64,000 nucleotides of DNA from positions 24,789,748 to 24,853,747 of the forward strand of contig VZSR01000520.1 in NCBI GenBank assembly GCA_013398615.1. Direction: 5' to 3'. Shown one piece after another: positions 24,791 through 35,980 of this stretch. Both the position numbers and the translations under genes were made by a program. Numbering within the stretch: position 1 is the first letter of the stretch; the number at the start of each line of letters is the position of its first letter. The stretch comes from Brachypodius melanocephalos (lineage: Eukaryota; Chordata; Aves; Passeriformes; Pycnonotidae). The notes beneath the pieces were generated by a model. That model did no database searches. It was not told the origin of the DNA and saw nothing but the letters and a program-made list of their open reading frames with translations.

Positions 24791-26216
24791 GACTCATCTC
24801 CTCCAAAATAAACTGAATCAGACCCTACCAAACCTGCCTTTCAGTAAGGTCCAAAGGTTTTTACCACTGCTCTGGTAGGAGCATAAATGAGTCTACTATT
24901 GGGCATTTGGACATTCAGTTTCCATCTCTCAAAAATATTCTCAGTTTTTGGCTGAAAATAAACACTTGCAAATATAAAAAAGGTGGCATGGAAGTACTGC
25001 CTCAGTGATCAATTCAGATACTTCTTTGTTTCCTTCATCTTTCAGATGACAAGTCTGTATTCTGTGATCTTCCCTGTTAACTGAGCTGACAGCACCTTCC
25101 ACTTGGAGACACTCACACCACAGTAAAGCAAGAGCACAGACAGGAGACAAGGCTCTGACTTAGAGGACAAAACAGAAGCTCAGAAAACACCATAAGACAA
25201 CACAGCAATACTTCTAGGGCTTTTTAAGAGAAAGAAGCTCTCTGCTGAATTCTAAAACTGCCAACACTTCTCCACAGAAAATGGGGTGGGGCAGGGGGGG
25301 TGAACGAGATCCTAGGTAAACTGTTCTTTTGTTTAAAAGACCATTTGACCATCTTTACTCAGTTCTTAAATATCTCAAGGAATTTGAGCTACAGACCATC
25401 ATCCATCCATTCAATGATTTCTCTATAAAGACCACGTAATAATGCCTCCACTCTCTTCCACCTCCCTTTTTGCCCTTAGAAAGCCTGGCAGGACTGTCTG
25501 AACGCAGAATATAATATCAAAACTACTTCATAAAATGTTGACATGTCTTAATAAATAGGCATACATTTAAATATGCTCTGTGCAAAATACTGACACTTAA
25601 GAAACCAGCCTAAATAGCACAAAAATAAAATAGCATCTTCACAGCAGAAACATATTATGCATAACTAGAAGCTGAACAGACTGTTGAAGACAGTTTATTC
25701 CTAGATGTTGCTCTGTTCCTTCTGTTCCACTAACACATTAGAAAAAGCATTAAAGTAATATAAAGTATCAAAAGAAACCTTAACTAATACCATGTTTGGG
25801 AGAGCATGTCCTTGTTGCCAGAGATTTCTTAGATCATAGTTCATACATTTTGTAAATGTCTGTGCCTCACTTGCAGGAATTTGTACCCTTTGAATTTCAG
25901 TTTCTGCATGTTCAACCATTTCCCAAAGCTGCTAAGAAAATAAGTGCTGAGATTTGGGCTCTGCGAGTGTGTGGGGTGGGGGATTGGGAGAAAAATGGTG
26001 TAGGAGCCAAAAACAAAACTTTTTGGAAAGGAAGGGACCCAAAGATGTATTAAAACATTGCTGTTTCCTCTTAAATACAGTAAAAAATAGGCTGGAATCA
26101 AAATGCCCAGAGAGGTGAAGACATCCAATCTTACTGATTACATAGGCCAGTATCAGGCTGCAGAAACCTCTGCAGGTTTCACTGGCCCAAGCAAACCCAC
26201 CAAGGTTATTGCAACT

Positions 26217-26249
26217 GGATATTGCCCAATCCCAAGGATATTGCCCAAT
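26217..26249. repeat. 14-bp direct repeat, 5-bp spacer
   Basis: GGATATTGCCCAAT occurs at 26217-26230 and again exactly at 26236-26249. It looks like a small replication-slippage duplication. Confidence 0.8.
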
Positions 26250-26604
26250 GCATCTGAACCCTCCAAATTTACAATTTAAAATATTAAATGCACAATGATC
26301 CAGAATAAAAGCTATGGGTTTCCAGCCAGTTACTACCAGGTCCCAGTAATTCTATTGGATTTTTTTTCACATACTCAAGATATAATCCCTTGTAATTTAG
26401 TCATGTTCTGTCTAGAGTACTAGATACTATTTTCTGCCTTTATAAATTGCCCTTGAACTTCAACTGAGTAGCACATTCTGCTTCCCCTCCTGATTAGGAC
26501 TGTTTAGAATTGCTGTGTCCTGTTAAGCAGCTGGCCCATTTCCCCTCATAGCAAGCAAATTGTTCTTTTTCCAATACTTGTTATTTTTAGGAACAAGAGG
26601 CTTT

Positions 26605-26673
26605 GGATTAAAAAAATAAATCTTGCATATCACAAGACATTACCCTTGCTTTCAAGGTTTATTTTTTTAATCC
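26605..26673. repeat. Inverted repeat with 21-bp arms, possible hairpin
   Basis: The left arm (26605-26625, GGATTAAAAAAATAAATCTTG read without its last base group) pairs with the right arm 26653-26673 across a 27-nt loop. There is one non-Watson-Crick position, which would be a G-U wobble in plus-strand RNA. Total length of 69 nt is in the pre-miRNA range, but the stem is very AT-rich. Inverted repeats of this size can also be the ends of a small DNA transposon or a slippage product. I do not recognise a known microRNA. Confidence 0.55.
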
Positions 26674-27529
26674 TTGTGGTAAATCTGACTCACTTACCGT
26701 GCCATTATCTCTGCCTCTCCCTCTCACACTAGGCTTGTCTTAAAAACAGCTCTAACCTTGTAAGGAGGAAGATTAGAAAATAGTCAAAGATGAGTCTGCC
26801 AACTCTTTATTAAAGTCAGGTGTGTTTGAATGCTACTTGTTAAAACTCAGCATATGATTCCAAACCATTTTTATCCAGGACTGAATCAGAAAATTGTGTT
26901 TTAAATCCAAAGGTTACATATGGCCCTAGCACTTAACATTTTAGGAGATCAGACTCAACACACAATTTGCACAAAGCTTAGAGTCTGCATACTATTCTTA
27001 AGGAATTTGCACAACAAATAAGAAAAAAGCATTATTTTTCTTTTAAGCTCAAATGTGCACTGCTACTTGAGACCAGCAAGGCATCCACAAGCTGGAAGAG
27101 ACCACCAGGGTGACTGTGGCTGCAGCTCATCATGAGAGAAATCACTGCCATGTGGCAAGATCTACAAAAGTGTTTTTACACCACTACCAGCACCTCCCTA
27201 AAGGTTACACTTCTATGGTTTGCTCTCAGACAGTTTTTTCAGTTCTCCTTCCATTAACTTTGCAGAAAAAACAGCCTTGAAGGTAAAAAGACAGAAATAA
27301 AAAGGCAAAGCATTAACATGAGAAAAATGAAGTACAGTTGCTCCCAGCTATTTCAGCTGATTGGAAGCAAGGAATCGCTAATAAGAAGTGCAGTTTAAAG
27401 CAGGCTGTGCATATGTTAAGCAGGAGTTCTGATGTGCATTTTGCATCCTGTATTATATATTTGAGTCCAGGAACAGAGACAGAGCTGGGCAATCTTAGCA
27501 CTCTGTAGAGCATGTATTAAAAGGGTCCC

Positions 27530-27740
27530 AAAAGTAATTAGATAAATTGAATGAAATCTGACTTGACAAGTAGGGGTCATCCTATTCTATGAAGGCTCAA
27601 GATGGAGACCAAGGGGGCAAATAACAAGTGATTGAAGGGCACAGCTAATTAAAGTGCCTGCTATATTAATATTTATGTTAAAGTTTCCTGTAGCTCTGGC
27701 CTTGACCTGGCAGCTGGGTATACAATGTGTGTCCTTAATT
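27530..27740. promoter_or_regulatory. Weak candidate conserved non-coding element
   Basis: Repeat-free block with TAATTA at 27646-27651, AAGTAATTAG near 27533, a run through ATATTAATATTTATG, and no stop-free frame. The texture resembles developmental enhancers but the evidence is composition only. Confidence 0.15.
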
Positions 27741-27964
27741 TTAATAATTTTCAACATTATTTCTCATATGGTTATGAAAGTACTTTAGACAGGTTGTTAT
27801 ACCTGTCTCTTCCAGGCTCAGACTAAAATGGCTGAGAAGTGTAAAAATTGCTGAAAAAAACTTAGGTAACAGGTTCAAAAACAAGTCCCCCTGATTCAGT
27901 CACCAGAAAAAAATAAAGGTAGGAAACACTGCCAGTTACGAGTGCCTTCTGTTCAGAGCTCTCG

Positions 27965-28040
27965 AAAATGCTCTTCCATCTTCATGATACCTTATCTCCA
28001 TTTTATAGGTAGGGAAACTGAGGAACAGCTGTGAAGGCTC
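27965..28040 (-). mobile_element. MIR-type SINE remnant, minus strand
   Basis: The plus strand reads CTTATCTCCATTTTATAGG followed by TAGGGAAACTGAGGAACAG. This is the most conserved part of a reverse-complemented MIR ('cccattttacagatgaggaaactgaggcacag'). Flanking similarity fades quickly. Confidence 0.65.
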
Positions 28041-28569
28041 ACTGTGAGATGTATTCACTAAGCATTTGAGAATTACTGAAGCCTACACATCAGTGCTCCA
28101 GCTGAAAGCAAGTGAAGCTAGAGATGCTTTGCATTTATGCACAGAGGATTACTCTGTTACTTCATCAAGAGTGTGAATGAGGGACAGTGGGGAGAAGCTT
28201 CTATGTATCACGCCACAAACCCAAAAACCACACAACAACCCCCACCCTTTTTCTTGCTGAAATAACAAAAAAAAAAAAAAAGGCATTTCTCTCATCTAAC
28301 AGAAAAAAATTAATTAAACTGAAATTACAATTTGGCAATTTCATCTTCAATGACCAAGACATTATCTTTCAGAGAATTAAACTTTCACACACTTACACAA
28401 AATAAGTCAGCTAATTTAAGCCACTTCAACTTTCTCTTTGCGGAATAGGAAAGAGAGAATGTCAAAGTGCTGCTGGTTCTACAACCCAACTGTTGTAAGC
28501 AAGAATACAGACATCTCTGGCTGGACAATTAAGCATGAAAATATTCACAGCTAGTAGGAACATTGACTT
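28041..28569. other. Unique non-coding DNA, no gene seen
   Basis: Spacer between two MIR remnants. It includes a run of 15 A at 28267-28281. Nothing else is recognisable. Confidence 0.5.
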
Positions 28570-28625
28570 AAACAATTTGCCTAAGTTAGTACAGATTTAG
28601 GAATCATGTCCTGGTCTTGCTTACC
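28570..28625 (-). mobile_element. Probable MIR-type SINE remnant, minus strand
   Basis: The plus strand shows CTTAAACAATTTGCCTAAG, then AGATTTAGGAATCATGTCC and TGGTCTTGC. These parallel 'ttaagtgacttgcctaagg ... gagctaggaatcgaaccctggtctcc' of reverse-complemented MIR. It is short and diverged. Confidence 0.45.
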
Positions 28626-31600
28626 TTGCCCTGATTTGTTTCTAAGGTTGAGGTTTTGCAGCACAAAGGAGAGGGGGAGAGTGAGATTTCCAAGCCTCAC
28701 ATGAGAAGTATGGCACAACACAGATTCTATTCAAAATTACGTATATTGGAGGGATAAATAAAGGTTTTCCAAGCCAGATTCTTACAGTGCCAAATTTCAA
28801 TAACCCTTTTAATTACATTGTTGTACTTCTGTTTTAGATAACAAGAGTGTGTCTGGTACTTTATGTACAGTCTGCAGAAGTAGGTGCAACCACTGGCTTT
28901 CTGGCACCTTGCCTCTGTGTCTGAGAGAGTTCTAAAGCTTGGGTAGCCATGCCAGCACACACCGTTGTTTGTACCTGCTGCAATTCAATTGTTACAGAAG
29001 CAGTTGTAGCAATTTAGCAAGCAGAATACCCATTTTACTGTCTGTTTTATTACCAAGACAGATAAAATTCATACAAGTAGTGCTCAGGGAACCAGCATAT
29101 AGCAGTCCATCTGAATTAAAAACAAGAGTATTAACTAGCTGAACTCATTAGCATTTACAGGAGTGGCTGAACAGATTTGTTTCCTCCATCCATTGTGTAG
29201 CTCCCTGCAAAACAGCCTTTTGTTCTGAACCTCTATAAGCAACTCACCAGAAGAAAACAGATTAAACAGCAGCACTGACTGGATGAACAGCTCATGGCAA
29301 GCAGTACTAACACCTCTACAGAACACACAAGAATAATGTAAGATTTATCTATGGTGTGCCTTCCAACAGTTAGCTCAGCAGATTTCATGCTTCATGGAAG
29401 ACAACACTTCCCAGGCTCTGTAAAGAGAACACGGGAAAATGACTTTTCACTCTGAGACCCAAGACAGGACTTCATAGCATCCATAACTCCCACCTGAGGT
29501 GCCACTCATCTCCTATATATCTTCAGTTTTAAACTTGCCTTCTTCTTGAGCACCTCAAACATATTTCCTCCAGGATCACAGAAAAGGCAGCTGTGTCCAT
29601 GCCTTGCCTGGGGTGCTGTTCTCATTCTTCAAAGCACAGTCCTATGGACACACACAGGACTCCTGCAGCTAGTGCCACAGCACAAGGATACCTTCACTTA
29701 CCAACATATGCTGCACCTAGAAGTAGCATTTACAGTGCAAACTTCAAAAATCTTCCCCAGATTCCCTCATGATCAGCATTCCAGCAAATAGTGGGCTCAT
29801 TTCTAGACACCTAGAAATCTAGAGCTAAGGAAGGGAGCCAAACAAGTCTAATTAAGCATAAGTTATGGAGGCATTCAGGTGAGTCCAGAAACAGGTAAGA
29901 AAGATTTGAGTGCTGATTAATACATTTCACATAACTAGATACTGAATAACATTCTGTGTAAATATCTTCATGTGCCTCCCAGCTGCAATGCAGGCTAAAG
30001 TTCTGGCTTTCCAGACGTCTTGGATTTTCCTCAAGCTAGAATTCAACTGTGGTACATAATACATAGGGAAGGAAGTGTTTCTGCTTGTCAGTACACCTTG
30101 GAACTCACTGTTTCTTGTTAAACAACATAAAATATCACTATATTGGTAGTATTTGGAATTCTATGGGCAACGTTAGAAAAGAATTTTTTTTCTAAAAGGT
30201 ATTCCTTATATTGATTCTTAGTACTGTATCCTCACATAACTTTTTACCATTTTTCTGTCCTAAGCCAGAAACTCTGCCATTACAATCTCATTAATGAGAA
30301 ATACCTTTTTAGCTACATTCCAATATGTGAACTTTGTCATTGTGCTGTTTGGCACCTGAGAAAAATGGCATCTCAGCAATTTCATGCAATTTGCACACTT
30401 TTCCAGGAAAAGCCCTTCATTATGGAAGTCCTTGAGAAAACTGGCAGTTCCCAGAGACTGAAGAGATAGACCTGAAGCCTGTACCTGCACACAACCATGC
30501 CAGCAAGCATTCAAGCAAACGGTTCAGCAAACAAAGCTCAGCTCTGCATGAATTAATAGCAAAGTCAGATTTGGTTTCCAAAACCTCTTCCACATCCAAG
30601 CATGGCTCCAGCCCATTTACAGTCCTGTCTTCCAGTATGGTTTTTTGTAAATAAATAAGTAATCATAGCAGGCTCCAGGACTGATCCCTACATCACACAG
30701 ACAATAAAAAGGCACCCCAGTTTTGACTTGGCTTCTCCCTCTGCATGTGTGTGGAGGCACTTGCAACAGCTCTGTCCCCACCAGCTCCTCTTTCCGGCTT
30801 TCCAGCTCTTCAGACCAATGAAACCACATTACAATATTTTAAAAAATGGGCATTACATATGTAAAATCAAGTATAGTAGTTTGATTTTAGGTAAGAACTA
30901 ATGAGTTATGACAAAGATTACCCTCAAGTGAGAGCCCCATGCACAAAGTACTTTCAGGAAAAAAAAAGAAGCAGAGCTGCAATATAAACAGTCACTCCCT
31001 TTGCTCTAAATGTACTAGAACACTTTGCTAAAAAAGAATTTATTTTCCCCAATATTTAATTTAATTTCCTTCTCATATCTTAAAATATCTCGACTTGGCT
31101 ATCTGATGAGCTTCAGATGCTTGTCTTCTAGCTCCTCCTAAATGCCTGCTTCTGCCTTGAGCTCCTGCACAAAAACACACAAGGATTATGTATATTAGAT
31201 CCCTTCAGAAGCTCAGCACACTTTCAAGACTCTGCAGAATATGCAAAATACACACTGCTACAGATATCAGCATCAAGCCACTGGTGTAACACCACTGCTT
31301 AAGCACACTATCTTCCCCTCCTGAAAAGTCCAAAAGAATTGCAGGGGATGTTAAAGAAAGCAGTTAATGCCTTGATGGAAAAAAAATTTTCAAAAGTGCT
31401 GAGCCAAAATTAAGAGAGGCCTCTAAGTTTTCCCACTAAAAGATTTCCTTATCTTGTTTTTATTTCTCTTAGGCATTCTGAAATAACAAGCTGAAAACTT
31501 AAAGGCCAGTACTGATGCTTTCATTTGTGATAAAAATCATTTAAGCATCTACATGTATCTAAAAGAACAAAGCTGTCACCACATGCTTCACACCTGGTGA

Positions 31601-31696
31601 GTATTAATAATGCTTTCCACAGACTGCTTTTTAGAAAACTTCTTGGTTATATAAAGAAGAGTAAAGATTTAAATCTATTGTGGAAGGGAACAAATA

Positions 31697-31721
31697 GGAT
31701 TCTTTAACCTTTAAAGAATCC
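31697..31721. repeat. Perfect 11-bp inverted repeat, 3-nt loop
   Basis: GGATTCTTTAA, then CCT, then TTAAAGAATCC. A perfect short hairpin, too small for a known element. Confidence 0.75.
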
Positions 31722-32393
31722 AATCACCTGCTCAAGTACTTGAAGCTAAATAGTCCTGGCTATCAAGCAACCCAATTAAAACCAACTGGCAAGAAAGTCA
31801 ATAGGTTGAATAGCAAGCAAAAAAAAACCCAAACACATCAGTAAGAAACGCACATCTTCTGAAAACTGGGAACAGAATGTGCAGAGGTCAATCATTTTAA
31901 GGTATTAAGTGCTGGGGTGTAGAAACTGCCTGTGTAAAAACATGGCAGAGTGCTGAAGATTCAGATACCTGCAAATCACAGTGTGAAGGTGGGGCTGGAA
32001 CAGAGAGGGAGACCTGACTGAAACACAAACAAGTCAGACTTGTTTGACAGATGACTATATTTGAATGTCAGATTTATCTGATGCTTTCTAGTTTCTTCAC
32101 ACCAGTAAAAAATCGCACTTCCACATCTTCTGCCCTTACCATCTTTCCTGGCCCACTGTCAAGGCCAGCTGTTTGAAAGACAACAGGAAGAATAACAGTG
32201 GGATATAACTGGAGCTACAAACTTCCTGCTGGATGTTTCTGTATCTCTGCTGGTCATCTAATTGTAGGAGAAAAAAGGAAAGCCAGGTTTTTCAATGTGT
32301 TAGGGTTTGAAATTTAGGAGGTCTTGGGTTAAAGTATTTGTCAAAAGTTCTGCCTCCTCAGTGTGATGTTTCTTTCCTGCTAAAATATGATAG

Positions 32394-32408
32394 ATAAATA
32401 AATAAATA
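32394..32408. repeat. (ATAA)n microsatellite
   Basis: Nearly four units of an A/T tetranucleotide, 80 bp upstream of the nested inverted repeats. Confidence 0.75.
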
Positions 32409-32489
32409 CACGTGGCTGATAGCAAACAGTAAACAACCAGCCCATGCAAGAACTGCCTGCAATCCTAAGAGACAAAACATTGAACGGAG

Positions 32490-32577
32490 ATCATTCTCAT
32501 GTGATCTTCATATGAGAAGATTATATGAAATCAAATTCTCATACGATCTTCTCATATGAATATCATATGAGAATTTG
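32490..32577. repeat. Nested inverted and direct repeats, strong hairpin potential
   Basis: Three relations overlap here. The sequence 32532-32577 is a 46-bp near-palindrome whose outer arms start CAAATTCTCATA and end TATGAGAATTTG. TCATATGAGAAGAT (32508-32521) is the exact reverse complement of 32546-32559. ATTCTCATGTGATCTT (32493-32508) recurs as a direct repeat with two mismatches at 32535-32550. Several alternative hairpins are therefore possible. The unit matches no transposon end I know. Confidence 0.8.
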
Positions 32578-34669
32578 GCCTTACTTCTCTCCCCTGCTAA
32601 ATGCAAAAATATACCATATCAAATCCTTACCAAGTTCCTAATTAATTCACTTAGGTATCAGTCTCTTAACAAGCAATATTTCCTCTTTAGACATTAATTT
32701 CTTTAAAACTGGCTATTTAATTCACTGAAAAAACTAATAAGGTATTGGATTATATCATCAGTGCCAGATGTAGTCCAATTCACAAAATCTCTTGGAACAA
32801 ATCAAATCCTCTTTTTATTGCCCATCTGATTCATGCTGATCTCAAGGGTTCATGTTTCCATTCATGTTTTCATTCTGAATTTAACATAACAGCACTGTGC
32901 TTGCTGGTACATAAATTAACAGGACATTTAGGATCTCCAGTGAAATCCCAAATTATGCAGTGCTGCAGCAGGTAAAATTTTTAACAACTGAACACTGAAC
33001 ATTCGTGAAGCAGCTACAAGAGCAATCCTCTGGAAGGAGGAATTTGAACTTCCACCTCCATATGGCTGTGGCCTCCCAGCTGAAGCCATGTTCAGGTTTT
33101 GGAGGCAGACTGATCAAAGAGAACTCCTCTCCTCCCTCTCCATGCAGAATTTGCCCTCTGCACGGCTGATGTGCCTTTAGTAGCATCTCACAGTGATTTA
33201 CAGCCATGCTGTAAGAGGAAAGAGTCAGTCAAACCTGTGCTGCAGCTCAGCAAAATTGCTTGAAGCTGAATAAACTGGTGCATTCATGCCAAAATGAGAA
33301 CACAAATATCTACAAGTTTTGGAGATCCTCCTCCAACCAGAGTGAAGCATTCACAGTGGCAGTGTTATTGCCTGTAAGTAGAATTATTTTCACTCTTCCG
33401 TGCCACACAGGGAACATCTCTTGATATCACTTTTTAAATAGGTAGCTTGCAATGAACATCTGGCTGTCATTCAGAAAGGAAAAGGCCTTTTGAAAGTTCA
33501 TCAGAAGAACTGAAGAAAAACCAAAGACCAGCTGAAGAAAACACCAGCAAAACTTGCATCAAAGTCTGTTTGAGAAAAAGTCATCTCTTGGGTAATGATT
33601 TTCTGTTATTCCCCTCTTCAACTGTCCCCTGCAGCTTCTGGTGCAGGCTCAGAGCTCCCAACCCCCCCTCAATGCCAGCACCTCTCAGTCAGCCCTGATG
33701 CCCTGCAAAAGAGCAGCCCAACAATTTCATGTCAGTGTGCTTCCTCACACGTCCCTAGCACGAGGAGCAGCATGACCACTGCTGGTAGGGAAATGAGTAA
33801 AGGAATAAAGCCCAGCCACCAAATGGGCAGAAAAAAGCAATTCCTGGCTCTGGGACAGGAATCTGGGAGGGAAATCACTATTCTACAGCATTGCCAGCTG
33901 GCTCCAGCCCTGCTGTGCTCTCCTGAAGTCACAGGCTCTACCCACCAAAAGCTGAATCCCTAGTGCAGAACACAAAGCTTCTGACAGAGCTTCAGGTATC
34001 CCCATTTCACAAACAGCTCTGCTCCCTGTGAACAGGCCATGTGCACCCTCAAGCACACTGCCACACAGAGGTACTGGCCCAGCTGCCAGAAACCTTACAG
34101 CTGCATTAACATGGGGCTGGACCAGTCCATTAGCCCTGGTTGATAGCTGGAACCATCAGCCTTGCCTCAGAGGAGTAGTGTGGGCAAGCACTGCTCTGTT
34201 GGAGCATAACCATCCTGCTTTGGTCCCAACTAGTGCTGGTCTGGCTCAGTACTGTAGCTGCAGACCCTTGGTAAGAAGATGAAGAAAAATTTAAAAAAGA
34301 TGCAATAAGCTTCCCCACACTCATTAGCATCACCCTTAGCAGAAAAGAGTCCATACCTAACCTGAAAAATACTGGGGATTTTCAGACATGTGAATGAGTA
34401 GTTTTGAAAAATGTTGAAAGTTCTTATTTTTAATTCAGAAGAAAATCCAGAAATGCTGAGAGTCCATCTCATATTTTTTAAAAAATAGAATTTAAAAGTA
34501 AGGATTGTTTTGGAAATGGAAATTCTCATTCAAAATATTACTCTAGGGAAGCCCTCCTGTTGGTTGCACTCAAGGACTACCATTTGACTTTTCCTCCTGG
34601 CATGCTAAAGCAGCACTCCAGCTGCTTCCATTACCTACAGCAGCTCAAGAAGACAGAGTCGATTGCTCC

Positions 34670-34943
34670 ACAGAGCTGCACAGCAACAGACTGGAGGCAA
34701 AGGTCACAAGCTGCAACAAGAGAAATGCCAGTGGGGTATAAGGGTGGAAAGAACATCAATAGAAGTAGTAACACATTGGAAAAGGCTGCCTGGCAAGGCT
34801 GCGGGATCTCCCTCTGCATAGATGTTCATGCTTGATCAGTGCAGGCTGAGCAATCTGAGCTACTCATGATGTCAGCCCTGCTTTGAACAGTGCGTCAGAC
34901 TTAAATGACCTCTCCAAGTTCCCTCCAGCTTACTTGGTGGCAA
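34670..34943 (+). mobile_element. Old CR1 LINE fragment, plus strand
   Basis: Collinear with CR1 3' consensus: CACAGCAACAGACTGGAGGC, CACAAGCTGCAACAAGAGAA, TTGGAAAAGGCTGCCTGGC, then AAATGACCTCTCCAAGTTCC and CTCCAGCTTACTTGG, which is the 'gatgacctctccaggtcccttccagc' segment near the CR1 3' end. Divergence is high and small indels are frequent. The open frame at 34560-34835 overlaps it by chance. Confidence 0.75.
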
Positions 34944-35944
34944 AAATACAGCCCATTATAACAGTGTCAATGCTGCCAGCTGTACTTTATTCCTCAAATA
35001 ATTCTGGTCAGCTTTTCCTTTACATTCACTAAAATACCTTATCGCTTCTGTACAGCAAGTGTCTCCTGGTGGCTGAAATGAAGAAAGCAGATGTTTTCTC
35101 CAAATGGATTATGTAAACTATAAAACTGAAATGACATGAATAATTGCCAGTACACTCATAGAATTTCACACAAAAGTTTTCCAAAAACATTTAAATCAAT
35201 TTCCAACTTCCCACGAAATTTCTGAAATATTGTTTTTATACAATGTAACAGATTCCAAAATGCCAATGTTTTCCAAATTTAAACACTTCCAATTTTAATT
35301 ACCATCACGTCATTAAAAACGATGACAAAACATGTAAAGGACTGGTAAGTGCAAAATACGTATAAGAATTCAACAGGTTCAGAAAATGTCTTTCAAATTA
35401 TTAGAATGTTTTCATTATGGCTATTGGTATATAATCGTGTATTGCCCTACAGCAGTCCAGATAAATAAAAAGCCTTGATCTTACAGCATTATTTTTCTGA
35501 AAGAATAATTTTTAAAACATATGATCTCAATAACAATAGAAATCCTCAGTTTGGCTGTAACCTGTATCATTAGAGAAGGATAGGAATGTCAGCTTGGTCT
35601 TTGCTTGATTGTTTTCAGGGAGTACTCACCTCTAGAAGAGGCTGTGAGCTCTAGAGACTGTTTGTAAGAGCGATTACAGTTGAATAGGGGTAGGTATAAA
35701 ACCATTACCTTTTAGGGGCAGTGGAGAAAAGAATAGAAAACACAGTAGGTCATTCAGAAAATGTGTCCTGAAATTGCCTTTTTTTGTTTAAATCAAAGCC
35801 CATTCTTGAATCTTAATACAAGGGAAGCACCTGTTATATAATTAAGTGTTTCAGAAATATCTGGACTTTCATTTCCAGAATCAAAGGCAACAAGCTTTTT
35901 CACTACAAATCTATTAATTATATCAAGGCTCATTAAAGACTAAG

Positions 35945-35980
35945 GAAACAAACAAACAAAAAATTTAAAAAAAAAAAAAA
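35945..35980. repeat. (AAAC)n and poly-A low-complexity tract
   Basis: AAAC units followed by 14 consecutive A at 35967-35980. Confidence 0.8.

Larger units (their letters stand above)
23601..27964. other. Unique non-coding DNA with candidate regulatory block and hairpin
   Basis: No gene recognised. It contains a CpG-bearing candidate conserved block (24400-24790), a 14-bp tandem micro-duplication (26217-26249), a 21-bp stem hairpin (26605-26673) and a second motif-bearing block (27530-27740). Several overlapping open frames between 24042 and 24708 lie in the first block and read as chance. Confidence 0.5.
28626..34669. other. Unique non-coding DNA, no gene seen
   Basis: About 6 kb without recognisable exon, RNA gene or transposon. 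It contains two hairpin-forming structures (31697-31721 and 32490-32577) and an (ATAA)n tract (32394-32408). The 122-codon frame at 33595-33963 lies in a slightly more GC-rich patch and matches nothing I know. Confidence 0.5.

Noticed and set aside
33595..33963. 122-codon plus-strand frame in a GC-richer patch
   Set aside because: No recognised domain, opposing frame on the other strand, no promoter or splice context.
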